Shown: positions 10,949 through 36,857, counted from the stretch's first letter. The stretch: DNA of 64,000 bases from Brachypodium distachyon (GCF_000005505.3 NC_016131.3:51011355-51075354); one strand, 5' to 3'. The notes: generated by a model not told the origin, from the letters alone. Numbers and translations: made by a program.

Positions 10949-11612
10949 TGGTGATGAAGATGCTGACGAAACAGAGACGTGAAGAAGCGAGCAGTCGCGT
11001 GAGAACGCTCCCCAAAAACCTTATCGACCGTCTCCCAGGCAGGATCTCGAAGGTCGGGGTTCCGGAGGCCTGCTCTCCCGGCGATCTGTGCACGCAGCCG
11101 ACGGGATGGAGCAGCAGTTGGCAGCGAACAACGAGATTGGATCGTGGGCGTGACGGCTAGGGTTGTGACGTCGTTTTTCCGGAGTCCGGGGTAGTCTTAT
11201 TATATAGGCACGCAGGCGGACTTCGGTTCGGTTTAGGAAACCAAAACCGACTCCGCTATTATCGGGATTTGTTACGCGTCCGCAACGGATTCCGACTGCC
11301 AAAAAGATAAGCACGACCCGAACTCGAACTCGAACTCGATCCACGAAACGCGGCGCGCGCGAGTCGTGACGAGGCGAGGCGAGGCGAGGCGAGGCGAGCG
11401 GAGGAGAAGGAGGAGGAGCGCGCGTAGGAATTTCCCTTGCTCACTTGCTCAAGAGGTGAGAACCAACATACCTTATATATTGGTCCAACTCCCCCTAAAC
11501 TAGCAATGTGGGACTATTTCCTACTTCCTCATCCCACTACATGAATGGGCTTTTGAGATTTTTCAGAAATTAATTTCAGATTGGGCCTTGGGCCTAACCC
11601 AAAATTCGAACA
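10535..11612 (-). repeat. 5' LTR of the copia element
   Basis: This 1078-bp LTR starts (minus strand) TGTTCGAATTTTGGG and ends ATCAACA. It holds the promoter, the putative Gag start exon (10948-10722) and the splice donor. Relative to the 3' LTR it lacks one 27-bp Gln-coding unit. Confidence 0.93.
11200..11206 (-). promoter_or_regulatory. TATA box in the 5' LTR
   Basis: TATATAA on the minus strand lies 252 nt upstream of the LTR-internal Gag ATG. The same motif is kept at 5594-5600 in the 3' LTR. A second candidate (AATATATAAGG, about 11471-11481) lies further upstream. Confidence 0.5.
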
Positions 11613-11617
11613 GACAA

Positions 11618-12850
11618 TGCCTGTCCAAAGCCCTTGGACGACGCAGAGATCGCCTCGGGATGGCGTCGGACCGTGCGTTCGATCTAAACCGGCGGGCCTG
11701 GCTTGCGACCAAGGAGTTGGCTTCGCTACTTCGGTTCCCTGGCGCCGATGAGGACGCCGCTTTCGGGAGTGGAAAGCCGGTTATACTTGGATGGGTTATG
11801 AACATTTTAGAAATTTAATTTTTTTAATTGGTTCACAACAGAGTTCTAAGTAGTTCACGACACGCGCTGGTATAACCACCTTTCCTCGGTAGCAATTTGT
11901 ATCAAATGAAATGAAACAAATCTTTTTTAGATTGATGTTGTGTTCTTCCAAACGGACCAAAACGCCCATAAAGATTGATCCGTTTGGGTCGCTCTAACGT
12001 GTTCCGTAGCGCACGTATACCTTGCTAGTGAAATAGTTTTGTTTTCACAGTGAAGGAGTGAAGCATGGTCGACATATTGGGCGGTGGCCGCTGTGTGGTA
12101 GGGCGGGCCACGTGGTGGGGTTCAGCAGTTGGCCGCTAAAGACAGAGCTTACAACATAGCCACCTGACAGACGTCGAATATTACCAAATCTCTACCGAAT
12201 GCATGTCCATATCCCGCCACTAGCCCCACAAACATCCATATCCAATTTCATAAAGAAGGATATTCAAAAACAAATCAACATACAGGATCCTTAGGCCGGA
12301 CTGTCACAAACTGTGTACCACTTCGACCCCTAATTCAGACCGGAATCACCGGATCCACTCACGCACGTGCCCATAGGCCATAGTAGAGAAAAAGTGCTAC
12401 GGCATTTGTTGTACGGAGTAGCTTTTTAGGTTTTTTCTATCGTCATTTATGTCTGCGTTTATTTTCTGTTAATATAAAAAAGAATGCACTTTTTAGGCTC
12501 AGTTGGCATTGCTAACTGTTGCGCTGAACTTATTTTATAATATGTTGTGGAAAAATATACATGGAAGTAGGAAAAAGTTGATCAGACAAACATGAAAATA
12601 TTGAAAAACATGTGAAAAAACAGAATTACGAGAATCCACCGCAATGGAAACGCAACTTAAACGATCACATGTCGTTCCACCTTAGGAAGAGCACCAGGCG
12701 ATCGCTTCCAGATCATGCAAAACACGTTCGAAATGATCAGAGAAGTGCGGGAAAAGCAGATACCAAATACAGAGGAAATACAACCAGAGAAGTAAAACTG
12801 AGGATAGATAATTTCGGTAACTGCGTATCTGTGATGCTTATTTAAAGCTA
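11618..12850. other. Spacer between the copia element and SPDS
   Basis: The first 200 bp are the right half of the GC-rich locus disrupted by the copia insertion. A 76-codon plus-strand frame begins inside the LTR and runs through it, so it is not a genuine gene. From 11820 on the DNA is AT-rich with no gene or clear repeat structure. Confidence 0.4.
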
Positions 12851-12973
12851 AAATAGGGAGGCCATCCCTTGTTTATGCTACAACCAACTTTTTGTCTTGT
12901 CTAAGGGGACTCGAACCTTGGATTCAAGGACCCTCTTCACGTCTGGTCGGGGCCTTTTGACCAGCGACCCTCT

Positions 12974-17432
<4,459 letters not shown>

Positions 17433-17440
17433 CCCGAAAC

Positions 17441-17563
17441 CTGAAAGCACAACAGAGATGCCACAAAAGGCATCAGAATCAAAGTTGTCGGCAACAAACA
17501 GCTCATCAGGCTAAAGACGGGCGGTTGTGGAGAGGGGGAGGACAAGATGAACGGAGCAAACCT
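17441..17563 (-). other. Probable 5'UTR intron of SPDS
   Basis: On the minus strand a donor CTCTAG|GTTTGC (intron start 17563) and an acceptor TGCTTTCAG|G (intron end 17441) flank a short intron. The first non-coding exon would begin just downstream of the TATA-like box at 17708-17715. Confidence 0.5.
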
Positions 17564-17707
17564 AGAGCACGACGACGAGTAGGGGAGACGGCGAGCTTGG
17601 TTGCTGGCTGGCTGGCGGCGGCTAGGTGGAAGCGGAGGAACGCTGTCAGACGCGGCCTGGAGATTAGGGCTTTTTCCTTCGCCTCGGGGTTTTTGGGCTT
17701 CGCGTCG

Positions 17708-17715
17708 TATAAATA
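17708..17715 (-). promoter_or_regulatory. TATA-like box of SPDS
   Basis: TATTTATA on the minus strand lies about 275 nt upstream of the ATG, with a pyrimidine/purine-mixed leader after it. Its position fits a leader split by the 5'UTR intron. Confidence 0.4.
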
Positions 17716-17719
17716 ACGA

Positions 17720-18477
17720 GAACGCATCGCCGTGCGATTGTTTCCGGGTGGGGAAGCGCACGAGAGTCACACCTACTCTCTCAATGACAGGCGGGACGCT
17801 GTATTTGGTCGGTCCTAACTGTCAGCGTGCCTGGGTGTGAGATTGTGGTTACTTGGGGTGCTCGCGTCTGTATTCCTTATTCGGCGATGGGAATAGGTGG
17901 GGCTTGGGGCTTTGCCCCCGATGCGTGGGGGCCGACGGCTCTGCTGCTTTTAGGGTGAACTTTATTCGATGCTTTGATTGATAGGACTCCTGTCAGATTC
18001 TCATCGCCGTAGAAGAAATACGCTCGAGTAAACTCCCGGGCAACCGGATTTTTGACTTAAAAACGTGCTTTCCCTTTACCGCGAAATAATCCATCCTGTT
18101 GGAGAACGTCTTGCAAATATATCATGTTGCCCGCGTTGCACTTGCACGATTGCTAGTTAAGTACAAATCCTAAGGCCGAGGAGTTATTCGCTCCCTCGCG
18201 CAGGCAGTTTTGTTCTGGGCGAATTTTTGCGTGATTTTGTTAACGAATGTGTGGCACTGCTACGCGGTTGACCTTTGGTCGCTTGTGGTGGGCCGTCGTT
18301 GGTCGGTTTGGGCATGGTCAGGGAAGGGGGCACGTACGGGATGAGCGTGGATTGTTTGGTGTTGTTTGATGGAGGGGCTGGGCGGTTTGCCGAGCGCTTG
18401 TGTGTCGACGCGTGGGTCGTGCACTGTCTTTTGGAGTCTTCCGGAGCACAGTTTGGAGTAGGTAAGTCCCGTTCTCC
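17720..18477. other. Spacer upstream of SPDS
   Basis: GC-moderate DNA. Open frames on both strands overlap and have no recognisable motif. Nothing else is seen. Confidence 0.35.
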
Positions 18478-18825
18478 CCCCAAAATCATGCTAAGAATAG
18501 TTGGGATTTTCAGGAAAAAATGACGTTCCTTTGATGAGAAATAAAAAGAAATATCGAGAATTCACGTGGCTGAAGCTGAAGCAGCTACTTTCGAAGTAAC
18601 AGAAAGAAAAGCAACGACTGAAATGGGGGAGTCAGAATCAAAAAGAGTATTCCTCGCTTCTTTCTCTCATGCAAAACCGTGCATGAGACTTTCATCTCGC
18701 ACGGTTCCTAAGTGATAAAAGAAAGAAAAATTCGTCTTCTTTCTTTTTTGATTACCTTCCTCGCATATGTATAAGACCAAATCCACTATTTACAGGTTCG
18801 TTGAATAAGTTTGTGTTGTGTATCG
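18478..18825 (-). pseudogene. ndhB: Nuclear copy of plastid ndhB DNA (NUPT)
   Basis: Read on the minus strand, a group II intron 3' end appears first. The domain V hairpin is GAACCGTGCGAGATGAAAGT with its complement CTCATGCACGGTT. It is followed by the start of ndhB exon 2: SVVAFLSVTSKVAASASAT, then FYFSSKERHF and ILSMILG. NdhB is a membrane subunit of the plastid NDH complex. The copy stops abruptly after MILG. It has one in-frame TGA within the exon and several missense changes relative to the plastid protein as I recall it, so it is a decayed nuclear insert. The gene is far too long for this 350-bp piece to act. The right border within the intron is approximate. Confidence 0.85.
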
Positions 18826-19193
18826 TGACGCCGGCCGGAAGAGGAGTCACTCAGCGGCACATCGGTCGGTGCTAAAGGGAGTATATCAATGGTGACGTCG
18901 GCAAGGATTAGTGCCGGCATCCCTCCTCTACCAATGGTCTGCCCCCTCCTTTAGCTTTTTCCATCGGCCATCGCTCCTCGAGCTCCAGACGTGGGCTGTC
19001 GCTCCCAGATATCTCACGGGTTTGACTCATTTGACGGGCCTACCAGCTTGACTCATCGAACAGTGCTGCTGCTCCCCGAGATCCCGCTGCTCGTTGGGGC
19101 CTCCGTGGCGAGCGAGTGATGGCAAGGGCGATAGCGGTTGCGTTAGGTATGGGGTGCACATCATTGATCTTATCCGTCGTCGGTGACCTTTTT

Positions 19194-19714
19194 TTTAGGG
19201 AAAACACTCCATTAAAATGGGACAGTTGTCAGATTACAAGCCAGGTTATATTGGTTCGGTACTTCTCCAGGAACACAAGACTTCCAGAAGAGCTGCTAAC
19301 CCTAGCGAACTGAGCAATGTTATGAGCTAGGGAGTTTCCTGCGCGACTAGTCCAGCTGACGCAGTGGGTACTGAATGGCTTGAGAGAATCCCTAATCTCG
19401 ACAATGAGGAAGTAAATGTTGGACCAATCAGTGTGGGTCGAAGAAAGGGAAGAGCAGAGCGTTTGACAGTACAACTCAATCTTCAGATTTGCACCCGCTA
19501 CATTGCTTGCTCAATGCTCTGATCCCAAACAACACAGCAAAGGCTTTAGCTTCAGTTGTGTTTGCATAGGCGGGCAGCTGACCCCAAGAAGAAGCAGTGA
19601 TTCTTCCATCAACTGCTCGTAGCACAGCACCCCACCAAGTTTCACCTATATACTCCAAGAAACTTGCATCAGTGTTTAACTTCTAGCAATTTGAAGGTGG
19701 GGGCGACCACTTGC
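19194..19714 (-). mobile_element. 5'-truncated LINE, 3' end with RNase H fragment
   Basis: On the minus strand the insert carries two frames of an RVT_3-type RNase H domain. One contains WGAVLRAVDGRITASSW and NTTEAKAFAVLFGIRAL; the next contains HCVSWTSRAGNSLAHNIAQ. It ends in a short poly(A), seen as plus-strand T's from 19189. A 16-bp duplication CGTCGGTGACCTTTTT flanks it (19178-19193 and 19715-19730), the signature of target-primed reverse transcription. The size, about 520 bp, means most of ORF2 is missing. Confidence 0.85.
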
Positions 19715-19730
19715 CGTCGGTGACCTTTTT

Positions 19731-21360
19731 GGTGGCTGGTTGGTTGAAACTTGAAAGACACTTCACTGGTTGAGAAGTACACGGTGTCAGATGAGGCGTA
19801 TCACAAGCTTGGCAGTAAGTTCCGGGTGTATCTTGTTTTACCTTTTTGTCTTTCAAAATAAATTTGGACCTTTCCTCTCATGGAATTCTCTAAAGGCTTA
19901 AACATAGCTTAGTTTATTCCTTGCACATGTCTATAGACTACTTATGATTTACACCGCATTATAGTTTTAGAATGGTCAGGTTGCCTTGCATCATGAATGA
20001 AGAATCTTCTGCTCATGCTACCACACTGCTTTGGTGCACATCAATGTTATTATGGCCTCAAAAAATAGATGTACTGTCATTATGGTAGTAGCGGTAACAT
20101 AAAAACTAATAATACAGTCCTTAGTCTGGTTATTATCGACTCCTATGAAATGTTTGGATGTGGTGATACACCTTAAGAATTTTTGTGTCTCATTTCCAAT
20201 AAGCTACATAATAACATCTTTGAATCACATGTAGGCAGACAAGAGAGTAGTATAATTGCCAATCAAACAAACCTTGCATGAAAGTCATATATATGTGTGT
20301 CTTTATATAAGAAGTATGGTATGTATTAGGTATGATGGCGTTTAGGGGTGTAGCTAAGTGACAACCATGGCACCGCTAAGTGACAGTTAGCACCGCACCC
20401 TTGGATTTGACGCAAGCCTAGGGGTAATAAGAGGATAGATATAGGGGCCAAGTGACAAAATTGGCACGCAACGTGACATAGCAGCCTTTTGAAGTACCTC
20501 CCCTCTCAACTTCATGTTTTATTATATGCTGCCCATATGGATACCGTTCACAACACTTGTCTGTGAAGTTTCTCATTACTTTACCACCAAAGAGAGAGAG
20601 TGCCGAGAGAGAGAGAGAGAGAGAGATTGAGTGAAACCATGAACACCGGTCCATTAATCACATAAGTGTAAATTCTAGGCTTCTCCTCTTGCACTTTATA
20701 GGACCTTTAGAGGACTGGGACATTTGTTACTTCCTTTACTTTTTCGTAAATTAGTTCCCTATTGCTACTTCAATTTTTTTAGTGCACATTAGAATTGTGA
20801 CACTCTGGCTTGATAGAATTTACCTTCTTACTCCGGAGGTACGATACACAATACTTCCACATTGAGAGGTGCTACAACTATCCACTGCGCTCGGGGGTTA
20901 TCAATATGCAATAATAAATGGAATATTTGGCATCGATAGAGTTTCAGGAGGCCTCTAGCAGTCTAGCTCAGTATGCCTTCTGGTTGTGCGAGCGAACCAT
21001 GTATTATGTAAATAGGACAAAGCATTTGCATGATTGTATACTCCGAACATCATGATATGTTCAAATGAACTTGCTCTCAGGCTCTAAAACGAAAAGGAAT
21101 ACCCATCAAACTGTAGTGTAATGTCCCTAGATTGCAAACATTGGAATTAGTTGAAATCCCCTAAATATGGGTATTGTAGCGTCATTATGAATCACGATGC
21201 AGAACAAAGAACAAGAAGTCCTTTACACTACTTCAACAAAAAAAATCGCATTGGGACTTCAAATTCAACAGTGCATGGAATGGATTAACCGAGAGAAATC
21301 CCTTTTACACAGATTATCCAAATCACCCCACTCGCCCTTGTTCTATACGACGAAGTAAAA
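19731..21360. other. Gene-poor spacer with a (GA)n microsatellite
   Basis: AT-rich DNA with no gene. A GA-repeat lies at about 20588-20627. No paired terminal repeats were found. Confidence 0.4.
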
Positions 21361-21361
21361 T

Positions 21362-21775
21362 TAACCTAGAGGGTAGCGGTAGGCAGATCTGGGAGGTGGG
21401 TAGTTACTTTTGTGCTGGACGGATTGGCACTGGTCGGGATGGCTGCGGTTGGCGACGGTGACCGTGGCATCAGGTGAGGTTGGCAAAGGAGTTGCTCTTG
21501 AAGGGGGAGTACAGGATGGTGGGAAAGGCGAGGACGACACCGGCAATGTTGGGCAGGTGGCGGTGGCCAAGAGAGGAGGGTGCTTGGAGGGGGAGAGATT
21601 ACCTTCATGTTGGACGAACTAGCCCTTGCCAGATGTGGCTGGGCAACGGTGACCATGGCAGCGGACGAGATTGGTGGTGCCGCTAAAGGGACAAGAGAGG
21701 CAAGGACGACACCGACGCAGCTGGGAGGCGACAGTGGCCAAACACCAGCTAACCGAGAGAGCTGAAGAGAGAGGA
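21362..21775. other. GC-rich block of unknown origin
   Basis: It is rich in GGTGGC, GACGGTG and similar motifs, open in most frames, with translations that are low-complexity Pro/Ser/Thr or Gly/Arg. It lies just left of the Pack-MULE-like element and may be a separate captured fragment. No domain is recognised. Confidence 0.3.
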
Positions 21776-21973
21776 GCATTGGGGAGAAAGAGATGATCGG
21801 ATCGGGACGGTTCATGATCGGGAGGACGCTGTGGCAGACTGCTATGATAATTTCAAGGCATGGAGAAAGCGATGGTATGGAGCGATGAGAGTCTAAAAAA
21901 CTCTTTGGCCTTAGGATTTGTATATTATTCTCCTCGAATCTATCCTGCAGTTCTTTTGAGGAGTTTTTCAATA

Positions 21974-23405
21974 AAGTAAAATGCACCATTAGTCACTGAA
22001 CTTGAGTTGTCTGTGCAATCTAGTCCTCGTTCTCTCTGAAAATGTTCATCTGGATCATGAACTAAAAAGATACAGCGCGGCTGGCCCACTTGCTGACAAT
22101 ACCAGGGGCGACGCCATTTCGCGGGAAAACCCTTCATCTCTCCCCTTCCAACTAAATCACATCGTAGACTCCATCCATCCTCATCTCATCCCCATCTAGA
22201 TCTCTCCTCCCCCAGGTTGGTGCTCCAACACATGCCCATCCCCACCGATGTTCAACAGAACAGCAGCAGCTTGGTGCTTGTTTCTGGAGGTTGACGGCGG
22301 ATAGGACTGGGGCAAGTAGGACCATGGTGGTTGACCGTGGAGAACTCAATGTCGCCGCCGGTCGTGATGGCGAACGCCATAATGTAGAGGCTCCTGCCTC
22401 ATGCTCACGGCCGCACGCCACCATCGTGAGTACGAGGCATGGTCGTGACCGCCGGCGCGGCCGTGAGTACGAGGCATCTCGGCCGCGGTTGTCCTTCCGA
22501 TGCTCCTACGCACCACGTTCGGCTTCCTTGGTGCGCACGTCGTCGCAGGCACCGCAGTGGTGGAACCGTGGAAGGAGACGGGATCCCGACGGGCGACGTG
22601 GCACACAGCGACGACGACGCAGATCTAGGTCCACCCGCCGTGACGCTGCTACTGCCCCTGCTCGCGCGCCCTTGACCCGGTGGCTAGCGTGCACCGTTTG
22701 TCGGCCATTGGAGCCCAGATGCAGTGGGGGATGTGGAGGGGAAGGTGAGGGTGAGCGCGGAGCTGAGGACAGGGTCGGCATCGGCCATGAGGGGAAGGGG
22801 ATGGGGATGGGGGAGGGCACGCCGCCGCTGGGTTCGCTCGCCGCAACGCTGCTACTGGTACACACACTTGCGCGCCCTAGACGCCGCGGCCATCACATAC
22901 CGTGTCGGCCATGGCGGCGCCGCCCGCTCCCGGCACACCGACACCACCACCGCCCAGGAGGAGGATGGCTGCCGTTGCACCCTGCTCGCGCCCGTGGATG
23001 CCATGGCGGTCAGACATCGCGAGCTACTGCTGCTCCTATGATGGCGCAGGAAGGTCACTGGCCGACCTCTTTCTCCTCATCTAGTTCAGGCCGGCTCCGA
23101 TGAAGCTTCGAATCGCCGGAGAAATCGGCAATCCATGGGAGACTTGGGAAGAGATGCAGGAGGATCGGGAAAAAGGATGAGTCGAGGGAGGGATGGGGTT
23201 GGAGAGGGGAGAGATATTCAGGGGGCTTATCATAAAGTGGTTGTAATTCTCATCTTATCAGCAAGCAGGCCCTGTTAGTTCAGATACGTGCCACGTCGGA
23301 CGAACACGTATACTGCTGTCATATAGAACCGTAATTCATTGTATTTTTTAGTTCGATGACTCACATGAGCATTTTGAGAGAACGAGGACTAGGTGCATTT
23401 TACTC
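21974..23405. mobile_element. Pack-MULE-like element with GC-rich cargo
   Basis: The ends are AAGTAAAATGCACC on the left and the complement of GAGTAAAATGCACC on the right. Inner matches follow: AGTCCTCGTTCTCTC on the left and its complement on the right. Outside lies TTTTCAATA on both sides (21965-21973 and 23406-23414), a 9-bp target duplication typical of Mutator-like elements. Inside, about 22280-23140 is strongly GC-rich with a 270-codon plus-strand frame of low complexity (Arg, Pro, Gly, His). No transposase is seen. AT-rich subterminal DNA around a GC-rich core is the usual look of a Pack-MULE with captured host DNA, but the source gene is not recognised. Confidence 0.75.
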
Positions 23406-23415
23406 TTTTCAATAA

Positions 23416-24020
23416 CATATAACTATTACATTTCTTCTTGTATTTTTTCCACATGGTTTTAGAGGAGTCTCTAAAATAAATTGCTTGGATGAATAAAGCT
23501 GATCAAGGAAGAGTAATGAGAACCAAGAGTAAAGTTTTAGCAACCGTCATTCTTTGGTCGGGAGAGACACCTCTCTCTCTCTCTCCCCCAAAATGCATCC
23601 CATCCTTGGGCATCCCATTAATTATACGTACAAATTCATCCGTTGCTTCATTTGTTTTTATCATTTGTCTTCCATTTCACTACTTTTACTGCTAACAATA
23701 AATTCAATGATTTCCAGAAATCACGGTGAAGAAGGTTGTTTCTACAAATATGATCGAAACCAAGGGTGGATCGGCAAAAGATATTGACTGGAAGACCCCT
23801 TGCCGCGTGCTATGCGGGACAGTCACCATCAAATCCGCACCCATCCTTTCCTCACAATTTCTGCCTCCACGTCACCCATCCCACCCCTCTCCCACACCAA
23901 TTATCTCAGCTAGCCTGAAGCTTGCTCCGTCACCGATATGTGGGTCCCACCACTTTTGTCCCCACATAGCATCGGCACAGATCACTCGCCTGGCGGTAAG
24001 TAACAGAGCAATCAAGGGTC
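23416..24020. other. Upstream region of the CPK18-type kinase
   Basis: It contains a short CT repeat at about 23569-23584 and no gene. Open frames here cross into the promoter and are judged spurious. Confidence 0.35.
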
Positions 24021-24023
24021 CTT

Positions 24024-24030
24024 TATAATA
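24024..24030 (+). promoter_or_regulatory. TATA-like box of the CDPK gene
   Basis: TATAATA lies about 150 nt upstream of the ATG at 24181, inside an A-rich stretch and followed by CT-rich leader sequence (CTTCTCCTCCTTCCTCCTCTC). Confidence 0.4.
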
Positions 24031-24180
24031 AAACCAAAAAAGACGAGGGGTCCCCTCCCGATTAAAGTCCAAAGTCTTCTCCTCCTTCCTCCTCTCGCTA
24101 ACTCGCGCTTTGACCCCCCAATTCTCTATCCATTCTGTTCCCGACATTGATGGTAATAGTTGGCTTTGCCGCCGCCGACG

Positions 24181-34793
<10,613 letters not shown>

Positions 34794-35542
34794 TTCACAT
34801 AACACAACAAAGTCCTGTCTATGCCTCTATGGTGGGACTTTGTTGGCCATAAAGGCTTCATGATGTAAATTATATGATCATTTTGTCTGGGATAGGCTTC
34901 GTGAATTTTGGGCACATCTGTGTGAAATTTGGAAGAAAGATACTGAACACAAGCGCTGCATGTCAAGCTACATTTCTAAAAAAAAAGATGCTAAGAACAA
35001 ACCCTGCACGACAAGCTACAGTACAGTATATCTTTATTTCTTCATAAAGATCATTTTGATTTAAGATTTAATTACAAACTATTCAAGCTGACATAACTCA
35101 CTGCCCTTAAGCAAGGACGTGACTGTTTCTTTTAGTAAAAATGCACGTAAAGTTAGCCTATTTCTATAAAACTGTACTCCCTGCGATTCTATAATTGTGC
35201 TAGCCATGATTTTATTTATTTCTTTTCTAATTGTAGAATTCATACAATATCTATTGAAGAGAAGAGATTGATTGATACTTAAAAGAATGAAATGTGATAA
35301 AAAAAAAAGACATCAAATTGTGGAGTAGAATAAATCGATATATAAAGCGCACATATATCTGGCTGCCTTTCTTTTTCTTTCTTAAAGCTTGGAGTTAAAA
35401 AAAAGGACAGAAATATGTGCGCTTTATAGATGGATTTATTTCACTAACAGGCGATCGATAAAGATAAGACAAATGGACGCATCCTGTCACACCCATATAT
35501 GTGGGCGGTGCACGAGGGAGAATGAAAGGACGTCCTAGCCTC
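34794..35542. other. Spacer between the CDPK and polyketide synthase genes
   Basis: The convergent 3' ends of the two genes face each other here. Beyond a probable 3'UTR the only structure is the foldback at about 35329-35441. Confidence 0.4.
35329..35441. repeat. Short foldback element
   Basis: Arms AATAAATCGATATATAAAGC / GCACATATATCTG and CAGAAATATGTGC / GCTTTATAGATGGATTTATT are inverted copies separated by a T-rich loop. The hairpin is about 113 bp with no clear target duplication. Confidence 0.6.
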
Positions 35543-36857
35543 CTAGGTAGCCTGCAGGTTCCTGGCTAAGATCCCCTCGAACGTGATGCCCGGCCCGAAC
35601 GCCAGTATGAGGCCCCACTCGCACTCCTGACCCCCTTCCGCTCCCGCCGCCTGCTGGAGCTCCCTCCTCCGCCTGCTCTCCTCCACCATGTTCTCCAGCA
35701 CGTAGACGATGGTGTTGCTGCTGGCGTTCCCAAAGTCCCGGAGCGCGCTCCGGCTAGCGGTGAGCTTGGCGCCATCAAGCCCCAGCCGCCCCTCCATCTT
35801 GGTCAGGATTGCCGGTCCCCCGGGATGCACCGCCCAGAACATGTCATCGTACGTCAGCTGCGCGTGCGTGTGGCCGTCACCACCCTGATCTCGCTCCTTG
35901 ATGAGCTTCTGGCAGAAATCCTCCACGTGTGCCTCGATGATGTGGGGGAGCTCGCGGCCCAGCTGGAACTTGATCCCTTCTTCCGTCAGCCGCCCGTCGA
36001 TCGTCTTCTCGGTGCCCGGGAGGAACCGCTGCAGCGCGGAGTGAAGCTCAAAGAGCGGACGCTCCAAAGGAGTCGGGTCCGTGCAGACGATGGCGGCTCC
36101 CGCGCCGTCCCCGAAGAGCGCGACCCCGACGAGGTCGTAGGGCCGGTCGGGGCTGGGCGGGCGGAACCCGGCCACGGTGGTCTCGGAGGTGGCCAGGAGC
36201 ACGCGCGCGCCGGGGCAGCTCTCGGCGAGTGCCTTGGCCACACGGAGCCCCGCGACGCCGCCCGAGCAGCCCGTGAACGCCAGCATGACGCGGCGGACGT
36301 CCGGGCTCAGCCCCAGGGCGCGCGCCAGGTGCAGGTCCCCGCCAGGGAACCGCGCCTCGCTGGAGGACACGTAGACGAGGTGCGTGATCGACGACAGCGC
36401 CCCGCCCCACGACCGGATGCAGGACAGCGACGCCTCCGTCGCCATCTGCGTCACGGCCTTGTTGGAGATGTCCAGGCGCTGCTTCATCGTCGGCAGGCCC
36501 TCCTGGGCCAGCTCCGGGTACCGACCAAGGATCTCGTCCGACATCACCACGTACCTCGTCTTCACCGTAGTTGTCTTGCCTGCATATATGGGCACCGGAT
36601 TAAAACACAACTTGTGAAATCGTTTTTCTTGTGTGCGTGCATATATTGGTGTGTTAATTACACAGTCTAGTGAGCTTCTCCTTGAGCTCGGGGTCGTTGC
36701 AGTTGGTGTTCCTCATGAAGCCCTCCACCACGTAGTCTTGCATCACCAGCTGCTGCGGGAAAGCGTGGCCCAAGGCCACGATGGTGGCCTTGCCTGGGTT
36801 GGGAGCCATGCACGCCGCTTGCTTCTTCGCCGCCGTTTCTACACCCGTGCTCACCAT
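35543..36857 (-). CDS. Type III polyketide synthase, LAP5/PKSB-like (alkylpyrone synthase)
   Basis: Chalcone-synthase-fold enzyme. Two exons, 36857-36662 and 36579-35543, with an 82-nt GT/AG intron splitting a Cys codon, the intron position shared across the chalcone synthase family. The product is 410 residues. The catalytic triad is intact: Cys in FTGCSGGVAGLRVA, His in WAVHPGGPAIL, Asn in DFGNASSNTI. The family motif LILAFGPGITFEGIL closes the protein. Diagnostic phrases TTVKTRYVVMSDEIL, ITHLVYVSSSEARFPGGDL and ETTVAGFRPPS place it with anther-specific LAP5/PKSB enzymes rather than true chalcone synthases. In those enzymes fatty acyl-CoA starters are condensed with malonyl-CoA to alkylpyrones for sporopollenin in tapetum cells. 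The start at 36857 (MVSTGVETAA) was chosen over an in-frame ATG at 36941, which lies next to the TATA stretch. Product specificity is inferred from family. Confidence 0.93.

Larger units (their letters stand above)
4904..11612 (-). mobile_element. Full-length Ty1/copia LTR retrotransposon
   Basis: Two long direct repeats (4904-6007 and 10535-11612) begin TG and end CA and flank about 4.5 kb of internal DNA. The element is bounded by a perfect GACAA duplication at 4899-4903 and 11613-11617, proving a single insertion event. Read on the minus strand, the order is 5' LTR, gag, zinc knuckle, protease, integrase, reverse transcriptase, RNase H, purine tract, 3' LTR. Integrase before reverse transcriptase makes it Ty1/copia. 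The coding region carries a stop, a frameshift and a protease active-site change, so this copy should not be autonomous. The LTRs are similar throughout, with scattered substitutions and small indels, implying a fairly young insertion. No canonical initiator-Met primer binding site is visible just inside the 5' LTR. Confidence 0.95.

Noticed and set aside
11588..11818. 76-codon plus-strand frame crossing the 5' LTR end
   Set aside because: It starts inside the retrotransposon LTR on the opposite strand and runs over the target duplication, so it is a chimeric accident.
12890..12972. tRNA-like GGGGACTCGAACC stretch just after the SPDS stop
   Set aside because: The box-B-like string is present, but no cloverleaf with an acceptor stem or anticodon arm could be drawn.
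22291..23103. 270-codon plus-strand frame as a host gene
   Set aside because: It lies wholly inside the Pack-MULE-like element, is Arg/Pro/Gly/His-rich, and overlaps equally open frames. Kept only as element cargo.
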